Shown here: positions 11,406 to 24,559 of the stretch, piece by piece
Numbering within the stretch: position 1 is the stretch's first letter
Layout: each line of letters starts with the position of its first letter
From: Phalacrocorax aristotelis
Lineage: Eukaryota; Chordata; Aves; Suliformes; Phalacrocoracidae
Assembly: GCF_949628215.1 (NCBI RefSeq)
Contig: NC_134282.1
Coordinates: 21,350,056 to 21,414,055, forward strand
DNA: 64,000 nucleotides
Reading direction: 5' to 3'
Notes under the pieces: model-generated
Databases searched by the model: none
Told to the model about the DNA's origin: nothing
What the model saw: only the letters and a program-made list of their open reading frames with translations
Made by a program: the position numbers and the translations under genes

Positions 11406-12097
11406 TGTCATAGTTTACCCCCAGTCAGCAACTAAGCCCCATGCAGCCTCTCACTTACTCCCGCCACCCCAGTGGGATGGGGGAGGCAATCAGAAGAGCA
11501 AAAGCAAGAAAACTCATGGGTTTAGATAAGAATAGTTCAATAATTAAAATAAAATAGTAATAGTAATAACGGTACTACTAGTAGTAATAGTAGCAGCAGT
11601 AGAAAGAAGAAGAAGAAGAAGAAGAAGAAGAAGAAGAAGAAGAAGAAGAAGAAGAAGAAGAAGAAGAAGAAGAAAAGAAGAAGAATATAAGGAAAAGGAA
11701 AATAATGAGAGAGACAGAGAAATGAATCCCAGGGAAGAAAAAAATATTATGCAACTGCTCACCACCCACTGACCAATGCTGCCAGTCTCCCAGCCACCAT
11801 TGCTGCTTCCCCTGGCCAACTCCCCCCAGTTAGTATACTGGACATGATGTCATACTGTATGGAATATCTCTTTGGCCAGTTTGAATCAGCTGTCTTAGCT
11901 GTGCACCTTCCCTCATGGCTTCTTGTGCACCCAGCAGAGCATGGAAAGCTGGAAAAGTCCTCAACTAGTGTAAGCACTACTTGGCAACACCTAAAACATC
12001 CCTGCATTATCAACACTGTTTTTAGTACAAATCCAAAACACAGCCCCATACTAGCTACTATAAAGAAAATTAGCTCTATCCCAGCCAAAACATGACA
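11406..12097 (-). mobile_element. Endogenous retrovirus 3' LTR (avian ERV type), minus strand
   Basis: The block starts TGTCAT and ends ATGACA, a perfect 6-bp terminal inverted repeat of the TG...CA form, and is 692 bp long. Its sequence matches, from memory, a common LTR of bird genomes; the minus-strand start with GGCTGGGATAGAG and the CTCACCACCCACTGACCAATGC stretch are distinctive. A TATA-like stretch lies near 11832-11838 on the minus strand. The purine-rich run just outside the high-coordinate end (12098-12112, minus strand) looks like a polypurine tract, which makes this the 3' LTR of a minus-strand element. The family name cannot be fixed without a repeat library. Confidence 0.82.
11555..11690. 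repeat. Trinucleotide microsatellite (TAG/TAA then GAA) inside the LTR
   Basis: A short imperfect TAG/TAA/CAG-like stretch (11555-11604) passes into an almost pure (GAA)n run of more than 20 units from about 11605 to 11673, then interrupted GAA units to about 11685. It lies inside the LTR described above, at a place where this LTR type normally has an AT-rich simple repeat. The open frames predicted here (poly-Ser/Leu) are repeat artefacts. Confidence 0.95.
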
Positions 12098-12800
12098 GTA
12101 TCCACCCCTTATTCCATACCATTTATGTCATGCTCTGGACTCACACTATCCAATACATCATTAACCACCACCACCCTTCCCATCCTTTGATATAATACAC
12201 AGATATCATTCCCTTAGTCTATTGACCACCCCTGTGAAATGTCTGTAGAATGTCCACAAAATATCCATTGAGTTCATTTGGGCTCCATCTATCATAACTG
12301 TCTTTCAGGGCTGGAGAGAAGGGGTGTGTGGTGTTGGATTGTTGCATGCTGAAGTCAGTCCTTGTTCAATCACCACTGCACTTTGTTTGCTTTCATCAAA
12401 ATTCATTCTTCATTAATTTGGGAGATTCCTACTATGATACATACCATTGATATGGCATATAGTAACCACAGTAGTGGTGACATACAATATTATATAGCAA
12501 TGAACAGCGTACCATTCAGGTCATTGGCTATCTTCACCCAAAATCAAATCCCCTTGAGGTACACGTCGGACTTCTCCATCCTCCCACATCACCCACCAAG
12601 TGCACAGAGGTCCTCGAGCAAAAGGAGTTCCACAAATGGGTTTGCCTTTGCCTGAGACAGGAATAACCCAGACCATATTCCCCAGCATATTTCTTACATC
12701 TTTCTACAGGGACTTTGTCCCCTTCCACAGTACATAAGAGTTCTGACTGGGCAGGGCCAGCTTGATTGGCAGATCCCCTAGTGTTAGTCAACAAAGCGGT
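12098..12800 (-). pseudogene. Degraded endogenous retrovirus interior (3' end of pol-like region)
   Basis: Next to the LTR on its internal side, the minus strand keeps stretches resembling the end of a retroviral pol/integrase region, roughly 12700-12530, with a Gly-Lys-rich, Trp-rich block. The frames change between 12794 and 12530, so at least one frameshift is present, and the section nearer the LTR (12098-12500) has no usable frame. No 5' LTR, gag or complete pol is seen, so the element is truncated. The assignment rests on position next to a polypurine tract and LTR and on weak protein resemblance. Confidence 0.5.
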
Positions 12801-15800
12801 TATATAAAGCTTTAACCAGTGAAACTACCTCATCTAGAGCCAAAATATCTCACTAATAGCAGGTCAGCATTCAGCTACATTCTTGCAAGGGAAGAAAATC
12901 ACCTCTGGGCTGAGGACAAGTGTGAAAGATGAAAATACAAAGGATAACTTTTGAGAAAGATGAAAATAGTGCCTTGTGCTAAGCCTTTTCTTTAACAATG
13001 GGTGTCACTGTCATGATGGTGGATAATTTTTCTTCCAGCATCAACACAGCTAAGAGTGAAGTACAAATTCCACGACTGGGGGTGGATAACGATGCTAGAA
13101 GAACACAACTCAGTTTTTGGATGCCAGTATGAGTTTGCAATCCTGACAGCCAGACAAGTCTTGTTTTGACTCGTAAGCTGAGGGAAAGGGTCTGAAGGAG
13201 CAAATACAAACATAACTTTTACAGTCGCTCTACCGACAACAACCATGTATCACTGTGGAGGATAGTACTTAGAGTTACTTCAGCTCATAGCCCTTTCAGT
13301 CAGCAGTGGGTTATTAACTATACACAGAAATGTCAGAACTGCAGTTTTCCAAACAAAAAAACACTGAGATGACGTGACCACGAACAAACTGAAGCCTCTG
13401 CTGAAACCGCCGCAGAGTGGACACAGAGCCACTGTATTATGAGACTTCTCTGGTACCAGGGGAAAAGGACTTACTAATATCTTTAATCCGTGGAGGGATG
13501 ATGAAAATTTAACAAGGTAGAGCTACAAACAGCAGCATGGTGTGGCCTGGGACCGCAGACCGTGATAGTGGGATGTGGGCTGTGCCAGGGGGCGGAGTGG
13601 GACTTAATGGTTTGGTGTGATCCCTCTTCTTTACCATTTGAAGACACTTAGGGCTAGATGCAGAAATCCTTTGGCCATGCAGTGAAGACAGAAATCCCAC
13701 CAACTCATCAGTATTATGGCACACTATATTTAAACAGGCTTTGGACAAATTTTCTTTCCCAGCTTCATTCCCTATGTTCTTCGTTTCTATACTCTGTCAT
13801 TTTCTCAACATATTTTATTTAGAGCCCAATTCATCTTCTTCCACCATTTTTTTTGCAATTTGAGTTTTTCACTGTTTATATTGTGAAAGAAACTATTAAA
13901 ATTTGTATGTTTTTAATACCAAAAGTTCTGAATACTCTTTATAAGATTCTTGCATTTTTGTTTTATTTAGTTGACGCATTAACTGAACACATTATTTTGG
14001 ATCTGAGACTTTTGTACTGAATGTCAGACCCAACCACCCACTAAGCTTACAGGGAACAAAAAGGAGTTTTCTCAGCTTAGCTGGAAGAACTGAAGATTTT
14101 GAAGTCAGGTGAAAAGATGGCAAAGTTCTGTAGAAGATGCCCTTAGAAACCAATGCATGAGAGACTACAGTTTTCACAGCACTTGAATCTTTTGCTTTTG
14201 ATCTAATGCATATCAAAGTTCAAATAAAATTCATTTTGATTACATTTTCTGAGAAAAAAATCCTTTGCAACATAGGTGAATGAAGAACGATTCACAAAGT
14301 TTCACCAGGCTTTGCTCTGCAGCAGTAGGAATGGTCTTGTGTCTGCAACGTAAAGCCATGAATAGGTACAATGTCATTGAATCTCTCCCAGATTTGATCT
14401 CCATTTGAGATGTAACAACATAAACCAGCTTGATTTTGCACAACAGGAGCCCACACAGCTGTAACAGGTCTCAAGCCGACATGTTTTGTATGCCTTTCCT
14501 GACTATGAGAAAATGTTTTCTATGCAAATGCCTTCTTTAGTTTAACCGAGCAGTACAGCAAGATTGGAATATGTTTCTGTAATACCTCAGCAGCTTTCAA
14601 TGCACTGAAGACATAACCGATTGCCTTGGCACACATGGTTTTAAAAATTTTTAAAAATGTAAAGCTCCAGCACACAGCATGTGCTAAATGTATCAGTCCT
14701 TTATGGTCCTAATGGCTCATCAACTCCCATAACTTTATCATGGAAAAAATGGAATTGTAGAGCCGTGCTTTTATAATTCTCATATAATTTAATTGTAAAA
14801 TCCTTATTTTATATATACATGGTCATATTTCCAGTTTTAGAGAATGTAAGTACAAAAGCAAAGTGAATTTTGGAACTTGGAAAGATGAAAACATATACAA
14901 AAACTGCAAGAAAGAGAATGTGCTGAAGCTGCGGCTGCCGTCTTGGGTAGGAATAATTAACTTTTCTGTTTGCAGTGTAAGTAACCAGATAATGCTATGT
15001 AATTGCTTATGATTTGCATTGCTTGAAATGGTATTGCTAATTTCCAGTGATGATTAGCATGTCATTTAAATAATTATTCTGCACCATATCATTTGGACAC
15101 TTCAATTGCATGCACATCTAGTGTGAAATTCCTAGAGGTGTTCTCAACATTTCGAGTTATTTGTAGGCTATACCATACCTTGGCTGTTTAAGTGTTTTGG
15201 GAAATAACAGCAGAAGAGAAATTAATAACGCTGTGTTCAAAAATCAAATTTACTTACTAAGAATTTTTAAAAGCTTGACTACCGTAAGAGTTGACCTGTT
15301 TGATTTTATTTACAATACTATACCTCAGCCCTCTGGAAAAAATGTCTGATTTTTCAACAGCAGTTTAGGCCTAAAATGGTGAAAACCTCTCTTCCTCTGG
15401 GTTGATTTTTGCCTTGATGCACTTGAAACCACAGAAAGTGTTTCTAGCACTTTTTACAGCAGCTCCCATGCTGCTGCCTGGTGTATCTCTGCGTATAGCA
15501 GTGAGTGCCTGGACTGGAGGGGTGACACAAAGGCAAGGAAATTCAGAAGCATCAGTATATCAGCCCTGTAAAAGCATCTGGGAGAGTCTTTGCTAGCTGT
15601 GACCAGCTCCTAGATGGTTAGAATGAGCTCCCCTGGAAATGGTCAGTCTGGTAGTACACCTTTGCCACAGAGTTGTGGGCATTGCTGGAAGGGCTCAGCT
15701 GAACAAACATTCTTCTCTTTGCTTGTTTTATTCTGAGACATCGCATGGCATGCTCTCTTGAATAAACCTTTGTTCAGCATATGAAAAAATGGTGACAACA

Positions 15801-18800
15801 TGACAGTTCTCAGGTAACTATTACTGAATACAGCAGAATACCCTTCTTTTTACAACTTCCTTGTCTTTCAAGCAAACTATTATTCTAGGAAAAGTCGGTT
15901 TTGCTCTGAGCCCATGTACACAGAAGGAAGCCTGAACACAGTGTGTTATCTTTAAGCAGTCAGCTGCTAACAGGCATCCTCACACCCTGCACATACAAAA
16001 CCGAGCAAAGACTGTAGGGAAGGAGCTGCTGGTTCTCATCACGTACCTTTCCTGGAGGAAAACCCATTCATACTCACTAGCAGCAGTTTATCTTGCCTTG
16101 GAAGAGACCACCTCCAAACGCCCTCTGTGCACTGGGCATTTTTCCATGATTCTTCATTCTGTTCAGAGCAGAGGATGGACTTGAAAGCCCTATAGCTCTC
16201 CATCCTGCCCCTTGAGAGCTTCTCCTTAGTGACACCTTGCATGCATGAAACTTCTGCCCCCATTTTTGAAGCTGCAGCATTATGTTTTCTAAATGTTTAT
16301 TGCTGCATTATGACAGCATGAGTCACTGCTGTCAAACACTTTTTAGGAATGCAACAGCTGAGGGTATTTTTCTTTCCTCTAAACTCTGTTTATTTGTGGT
16401 ATGGAGCTGGGCATTGCCAGTGCAGGTTAACTTGGCCATCAGGATTGTTCAGTCCCTGCAAGAGACTCAGCAGACGCAAAGCATCCTGAGAAAGGCAACA
16501 GTGGTAACAGTGGCTTTTATTGGGAGCTGTGACTTGCAAAAAAAATTTTTGCAGGTAATTGATGAGTTTAAACAAGAAGTCTGTTCAGGTTTTAACAGTT
16601 CAGAGAAGGAAGAAGGGTGGGAGTAAAAAATGAGTAATGAAATGGATTGAGGCTAATACAGCCAGTTCATAGATTTATTTTATCTTTAGTTCACAGATTC
16701 ATTGTTTGTATATATGAACTTTGGGTTACTAATGGTTTTTAAACCACTAAAAAATATATGCTCAGTCAATTCATTCAACTATGAAGAGCTTTGAAATTCT
16801 CTACTTTTCATTCTACTGCCACCCACACTACAGATGTCATCCTAAAACCGTAAATAGCTCTTGCATTTTTTGCTTTATTTCTACTATTTGCATGACAAAC
16901 CTTAATGTCATTGATCCTGTTTTAAAGACAGCAAAAAATCCCACACCCATATGTCAACGTTTTAACATTGATAGACTGGCAGTAAACCAAGAAGGATACA
17001 TTATTTTTTTTTATGGTATAGTAGATAGAAACAATCATTAGGAGGTCTGACAGCATTTGCCTTGGTTCATTAGAAATAATACAAGTCATACACTTCAAAT
17101 ACTGGAAGCCATGAGATTAACTGGACAGGGCAGTAGGAAGAAAATCTTTTATATTCTGGGAATTTGCCCTGATTCTAGCAGTTAATACTCAGCTACTGAT
17201 GAAGCAAGAGAACCGCTGTTCTTACATATGTGTAAGAAAAGTTGAGATTACCATTCATTCCAGGTGTGACCAGCATATTTCTAGAGCCTCAGGCTGTCCT
17301 GCCCTGGCTTTCTGAAGCAGTTTGCAACCCTGTAAAAATGTAACCATCTTCAGACTGGGGTAAGGAAGGAAGGAAAAGGGATCTGTAAGCAAGACAGAAA
17401 TACAGGGCTACCCTGCTCTTATGGACCTCTTTGTGGAGGCATCACTGAGTTCAGACACAGACAGCCTGAGGGGATGGCTTGCCCAGGCGGATGCCTCATC
17501 CCTCTTCAGAATGGAGTCATCATTGACCCTTCACGTCTAATAACTCATAATAGGAGTGTTTTTCTACTATGCCTCACTCAGAGCAAACATTTTGCTGTTG
17601 AAATGTATTTAAATATCACCAAATGGCAGGCATTTTGAATATTTTTTTCAGGAGAGAAACATGGCCACACTCTGTCATCTCCCTTTAATGCAAACTCTAT
17701 CAACTGTCTCTATAGCTATTTTAATAATCCTTATTTTTAACCATTTTAGCAAAAATATTTCCTCTGCATCATATTGATGAATACCAGATGTCGTCCGAGA
17801 GGTGACCAATCACACCCAGCAGGAGCTGCTGCACCCTCTGACTGGGAGGGTGGCTGTTACGGCAGCATTTACAGTGCTACAGCCAGACCTGTGGCCCTTG
17901 CATGGACACTGTGCAAGTCAACAAGACTTGAGACATCCATTGATTGTTTTAGAGAAGAGATCCATGCCCACTCTGTTATCTCTATTTATTTGTGCTCATT
18001 TGGGGAATATGCATTCGTTTGAAAGACAACGGCAGCACCTACAGAGCTTTTACCTAGGATTGTTCACCATCCATCATGGATCATCCATCTAGTTGGCAGC
18101 TTTCCTGCCATTGGCTACAGAGAAAATCATGTCAACTCCCATTCTTAGGAGTTATGAGGTCTCTAGCAGTGCAAGAGTTGAAAGAGGTTACATTCATTGG
18201 GTGCTTTCTTGTATTAGCATCTACAAATCAGAACCACAACTACAACTCAATGTCCATGCTTCTAGTAGAATTAATACAGAAGCTTTGGATGAGCTTCTGA
18301 AATCTTATTTGAAGCCTCAGACAGTCAAAGAGACAAGACAAAGGAAATAAAACAAAAATATTGATCTAAATACACTAGGTAAAAATATTTCTCTGAGATC
18401 ATGGGATGAGGTTTTTGAGGGCAGAATTGTTTCCAGAGACCTGAAGTGGCCCTAAGAAAATTTCTCCCAAATGTGGTATTCTTCCCTTTACACAAATACA
18501 GTCAGTATATATCACATCTCCCATAAGGAGATATATGATGATTTCTAGCATGAAGAATGAATTGCCTCTTCTGCTGTTGATAAAATCATCCAAAGGTCTC
18601 TTTTAAAGTAACTGCCAAACCAAGCTTATTTTTCACTGATTTTATAATCTGCATATGAAAGACTTGATCTGGAATGGGGCCTCAGCCTGTCTCCCAATTA
18701 TATTCCCTCAGGTCTAAAAGTAGAAAAATTATGCATGCAGGGCCTGATTCTGTACTTGCTAAGGAAGGCGCAACTAGGGGACAACAATGAAACCAGTGGA

Positions 18801-21800
18801 ATTCTTCCAAATTGGCATTCACTAGTGGGAGTACAAATTTAGTCCACATTTTTGTGGGGAAAACAACTGTGAAAAAAAAAAAAGTCAATTTAATCAATTT
18901 TCAATTATTCTTACTCATAAAAATCAGGAACCATATACTCTTCAATTAAAGTAATTTAGATTTCAAATTAGGGTGAAGGAATCTCTTTCTTGACTCAGCT
19001 AGAACCACATTTTTAGCTAATTGGAGAGTTTTCTCTCCAGATGTAACATCCTGAGTTCTCACCCCCATCAGAAAGACATCCCAGCTGTTAGTCGGTTTTG
19101 TTCCAAAATATTTAATATCTAATCAACCCATTAGAAACAAGCTTCTCATCTTCCTTTCCCATATTATGAAAATGAGCGGGCCAGCAGAACAGACTATACA
19201 GCAGGAGTATGCCAAGTGACATATCAGATATCCTTTTCCTTCTAGAGTTACAGTCACCGTTGGTGGGGCGAGTTTAGAAGTTGGCAGCATCCCTTCTGGC
19301 AGTCTCCGTCCCCTTGTAATGCCGGAGATCCGTTTGCCGTGTCTGAGTAGCTTGGCTTATTCAGCAGAGTCAATTAGACCACTATTGTATCCCCTCTAAA
19401 CTGCCTCTTCCGGAGGTTGTGGAGCCCTGGTCCATTGGGTTTCCTTTGTAAGGAAGCTCTTCCCAATGCCTGGTCTTTCTTGCTCTTCCCTGAACATTTT
19501 CCTCCCTAGAGAAGAGGCACCAGAAGCGCACACAGTGCTCAGTACATTTTCTCTTTTAGTCTATAATTGTTCCTAATTTACCCCTAACACTTGGTTTGCT
19601 TTTCTGACTGATACCTCTTTTAAAAGCAAAGGCTGAGTTCCTCCATGGTTGCAGAGACCCAAGTAGGGAATGCAGAGGCTTTCAAGAGGTGGGGAGAGCA
19701 GAGGGTGACGAGGGTAGCATGCAGCCCCTGCCACTCCAGAGGTAACCCAATGTCTGTATCCCCTTACAAGCTACGTGAGCTCAGGTGAAGCCTGTGAAAT
19801 TTCTTCTCCCCTACGTAGGCACTTCTTGAGCACAAAGCTGAAGTAAATCTACCATAGAAAGTAAAACTATTTGAAACTAACCTTGAGCCCAGGGAGATTG
19901 ATAGAAATGGTCCCTTAGGCTTCAGCTAGCTATAGATCAGGTTTTAGGTTCACATCAAGTGATTTTTCAATTTGTAATTTCTTGTGAGAAGATGTTAAAG
20001 TTTATCTTAAAAAAACCCCAAACTCCCATGTGCTCACTTCAGCTCAAAACAAAAAAAATTTACAAGTTTAAGAGCTGAATATACACAATAGTATGAATGC
20101 AAAAATCCCCAAACCCTTCATCTGTTTCTCATTCTGAATAAAATTGATTTAAGCACATATACATAATATTGCGGTCTGAGCAATAGTAGCTGTTTCCAAC
20201 CTGTCTTAAAAAAAAAAGTCCCTGTCATTATCAAGGATAAAAACTTGTCCCCTTTGAAGCTTACGAACTTCACTGGATCAGGACTTTTCTTCAGAGATAA
20301 CCTCCCTATTTTATCTCAACATTACCAATGATATGTTGTAATAAAAGCAGCAACTGAAAAGTATTGGGTATTTCATATAGGAATAGCTTTTCTTTCTCAG
20401 TGCAATGCAAGGACAGTTTGGGTGACAGAAAGTAATTGCCCAAGAGCAAGTAGCCATCCTGGTATTCACTAATTTCTTTAATCACCACTATTAGTAATTA
20501 TTGATTTTGACTATATTTTCCCACAGAGCTGCTTTAATGTGGCCAGCATAGCCATAACACTTAGCTAATTTTAAGCCCCAAGTTGCTACATGAGACACAG
20601 CAGTCCCGCATCTGCCCTGCTCTGCATAGATCTGCCTCCTTGACGAGGCTGCTGACACAGCATGCTGCACCAAGCAAGCCCAAGCAGGCTCTGCCAGCCC
20701 CACGCTGGCACCTAAATCAACATCCAGTGTCAAATTCAATTTTCACTATAACTGTGACGTGCAGAAAACAGTGCTTGCCAAAACAAAGGACCTAGCTGGG
20801 TTTTTCTTTTTCTCTTTTTAGCTTGGTCCTTTTTGAAAAAAACACTTAAATCAGCGCAAAACTCCTGGATTCTCTTCGAGATTTTATCATCAGCAAAGGA
20901 TTTGAAGAAGTGCAGTTTGCTTAGCAGAAGGTAAATTTTATAAAAATGCATTTGTTCCTAAAGCTGCCACCAACCTGGAAGACCCCCAATTTAAATACTG
21001 TTTTCTATGAGATTAATTAAATCCCTGCAAACACCCAGGGCAGATCTGCCCCAACACAAAAACATAGTTCCTGCTTCAGGGAGCTGCTAATAAAGTGCCA
21101 CACACTAGAGAGATGCAGGCTCCTTTGGCTGTGCTTTGCTGCACCGCACAGCCCGAGGGACCCAAGGGGCACATGTCTCTGGAGCCCAAGCAATTGATCT
21201 TGATACTCCTGTTAGCTAGATTAAATGTAGGTCTACACAGGTAACGCTGGAGTCACCTCTGCCTGAACTGCAGTTAGCCCACATCTGCCATCAGCTTAAA
21301 TAATATTTCCGAGATGGGTTTGGTCTGGATAGCAAGTCTGTGGTGATGCTCCCTGTTGCTGTTAAACTTCGGTTATTTGAGAGGAATATTGCACTAAGGG
21401 ACATAACCTCACAATTTTAAGTGGTTCTTCAACTTTTCTTAACCAAAGCTTGTAATGCAGTTACCTGTTGGGGATGTGCTGAAAACACAGGATTATGGAG
21501 AACAAATGGATGGGGATAATCAGGAATTATTCCTACCAGGAGTGATGTAGTCATCCACAGCTTTAAGCCCACATCCCTCACCCTTTTATTGCCAATAAAC
21601 CTGTTGCACAATTTGGCATCAGCCTGATGCTAACGAGGGTGTGTCTGTGCTTGGGACTTCAGGTCAACGCTGGGTGGGGAAGAAGCTTAAAGCTTAACCT
21701 AGAAGGAAAGAGAAAGCAGAGACCTCACTAGCAGAGATGAGTGGCCAGTGAAAGCACTGCCTTTCACACATTCCCCATTGCCTGAGGCAACTGAAGTAGG

Positions 21801-24450
21801 ACCACCGTATTTAGCAGCTACAACACAATAAAGTGTATTTTGGGGGGAGAGGGGTGTCAAATATGGTACCTCTGCATCTATTTACCTCTGCATCTTTCCT
21901 ATGACATGCATTAAGAGAACAACACATTTAGTATATGGCTGCGACTGATGTGGAATTGCTCATAAACGTAGTCGTCCTCTCCTTTTTTGGCTCCCTGAAA
22001 TGGCCTGCAAATATTACGGAAAATTAACATTCTTTTCTGTACTGAATGCAATAGACCACACATGCAATAGTTTTTACAGTAGTTCCAAGACAGAAAAGGT
22101 TAAAAAGCACTTAAATTATTCAGAAATACATTATATGAAATAAAATGTTAAAGTGAAGAAAGCAGACGATCTTGCAGCATCCTACAATATAATGATAGGG
22201 CATAAAAATAATACACAGCTTTTGCCACCTCTCAAAAGTGAGTAGAAATGGGGTTGGAGGAGGAAACTTGTGTAAATGAATGTGAGTGGAAGGATGAAAA
22301 GCAAGACAGTTCTCTTTTTCTAAATATTTACCAAATGAGCTCTAGGCTTAGTTACTTAATGCACTCTAGAAAGTCATATAATAAGCAGACTTCTATAAAA
22401 GTAAAAAACTCCCAATAATAAAGGATTGTCAGAAGCTTCTGATGTTAACCATAATAATACATTAAACCACAAGACCTTACCTGAAGAGCTGTCTGACTTC
22501 AACAACCTTTGCATCAGTCCTCAGCAAGCTACTTAATCATTGAAATGTATAGAAAACAAAAGCATAAAAAGAGGGGAGTTAACTTTTTTACCATGAATGG
22601 GCTGGCATCTGATCCATTCCTGTCCTGTGCATCCATCACAGAGAACGTTTTTCCTACCTGTAAATAAAAAGCAAGATGTCAGATTTCGTTAAACATACCT
22701 ACTGTACAGCACCACAGAAATTCTGAAGAATTAAACCAGCTAAACAAGACATTATTGCTACAGGGGTGTATGCCCCTCATGAAAAAATGTGAGGATTCTT
22801 CTACAATATTTTGGTCTTGGCTCATCAGTGAGTTCATTTTGCGCTGTTACAGCTCTTCTTAGGTCCAGTCTTACACCAGCATAAAACTGGCATGCTGCAC
22901 TGGGTAAATCAGGCCCAATATTTAAAATGCTAAAAAGCAATTCTTACCAGCCGCAGGATGATTATTTTAAGTGGAAAAATGTGTATCTCGTAAGGGTTGT
23001 TTGCCACTTTTCCTCAGAATTCATAACACAACTTCTGCTGAATAACATCCAAAGTCTCCAATAGTGGTTCAGCCAAAAGTCAGCCCTCAGAATTGGCTCA
23101 GTTGCATTTCAGGGTTTTTTTTTACAATAACTAATACATCTTCCCCACTAAAGAACAGTCCCTACAAGCTGACAAACCAAAGAACAAATGCTCATTGTAA
23201 TTAAAGTGACTAAAGGAGAGAATACGCCTGGATCTTAAGAAATACAGTAACTTTTCCAAAAATCTGAAGAAATTCCTCTTCTCTTCAATGCCAGCTAGGA
23301 AGCCTTTAAATTCAACATTAAGACATTTTCCAGTACTTGTGGGCCAACTCCTCCACTTGTGAAGAATCACGGATCCAGTCACCAGAGGAATCCAGCCAAG
23401 AAGCCACCTTCAACTCCAGGCCAGTCGCTCTGCCAGTCCAAGTGACTGGGGAGCCAGGGTAGCACCACGTTGCGGGGAGTAGGAGTGTGTGTTGCACAGA
23501 CACACACCCTGCCCAGTGAATCTGTGCCCCCTCGAAGAGCTACAGCTGAATACTATCCTACACAGCTAAGGCTGACAGGGGATACAAGAATGCAGCTTAT
23601 GCTTCAGGTTGTCACAGCAGGCTTTCAAGCCTTGCTCTGGACTATAATATCCCGTTATACACATGGTGTGATGCTGGACTAAGACAAAAGGGCTGAAATC
23701 ATTAATGGCTTTGTTCCATAGTAAGGTAAGTGTACATAAATCACTGTTGCTGTGGTCCCAGCCTCATTTCCTCTCCTGACCACACAGCCACCAGCATTTT
23801 TCCTTGCACTGGCTGCGGACCTCATGCACCCAGGCAGCAACCTGCTTCGCTGAGTTGTTCCAGCAGAAAAACTAATTAAAAAGTTAACAGTGTTCAGCTG
23901 GGTCATCTCCGCGAACTGACTTGCTGTGTCACCACGCGAGTTCCTGTGCTAGCGAAAGGGTGAGAGCCTGTGAGTGCCTCTAGATACTCAAAGAGGTAAA
24001 TAGGAGCTGCACCCTTCCATAGTGAAAAGCAGCATCTCAGCAGGCGTGGGGACCACGCAGCTTACATGTTCTGTTAAACAATGTTCTCCAGGGACGTCAC
24101 GGCACAAGATAACCTCGCTTGTGCAGGATCTAGTTATCCGTCATTGTGTTTACAGGGGTAATTATGAGCAAAGAAGTTTCTGTGACCCCACACCAGTTTT
24201 CCTCATTCTTAGTTTTATCAAAAAATGCAAATTTCATCCTAATTTCATATTTAGCATTTTTATTTTTCAGTTGTGCTCAGCTTTGCCATCTATTCTGTGT
24301 AGTTTTCATGCCAGAATTACAGGAAGCTTTTCCAATGCTGACTTTCATATACTTATTAGGTGGAGTTTCACTTGACCTCAAGGCAGATACACATCAGATA
24401 AGAAAACTCAGAACACAAAAGACAAAAGCAAAGCAGTTTGAACCAGAAAT
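12801..24450. other. Large gene-free intergenic region
   Basis: About 11.6 kb of AT-rich DNA without any coding exon, RNA gene or young repeat that I can recognise. Many short open frames exist but none has family resemblance, a good splice context or codon structure. A motif-dense AT-rich block at 14990-15130 is listed separately as a possible conserved element. A stretch around 19330-19610 has faint resemblance to an old CR1 3' region but is too diverged to call. Confidence 0.6.
14990..15130. promoter_or_regulatory. Candidate conserved non-coding element (POU/homeodomain motifs)
   Basis: The block has an octamer-like ATTTGCAT (near 15012), a second ATTGCATGCA, and TAAT/ATTA cores in ATTAGCATGTCATTTAAATA. 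This density is typical of developmental enhancers. Conservation was not tested, so this is an inference from motif content only. Confidence 0.3.
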
Positions 24451-24457
24451 GCAGCCG

Positions 24458-24545
24458 ATGTATCTGGACCTTATTAGAGCATTTGATACAGTGCCTCAGA
24501 AAATTTTACTTGAAAAATTAATTCAGATCTGCTTGGATCTTAAGG
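24458..24545 (+). pseudogene. Old reverse-transcriptase relic (CR1-like)
   Basis: The plus-strand translation contains YLDLIRAFDTVPQKILLEKL, which matches the conserved RT block of CR1-type LINEs (YLDFSKAFDTVP in the copy at 7.4 kb). Neither the catalytic FADD block nor a CR1 3' tail is found nearby, so this is a short, old, heavily decayed remnant in the opposite orientation to the 6.3-8.2 kb copy. Confidence 0.7.
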
Positions 24546-24559
24546 ACTTTCACGTGTTT

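Noticed and set aside
11544-11819. Poly-Ser/poly-Leu membrane-like ORFs
   Set aside because: They are translations of the GAA microsatellite in the LTR.
19330-19610. Possible old CR1 3' region
   Set aside because: Only scattered resemblance to the CR1 segment at 6.7 kb; too diverged to call by eye.
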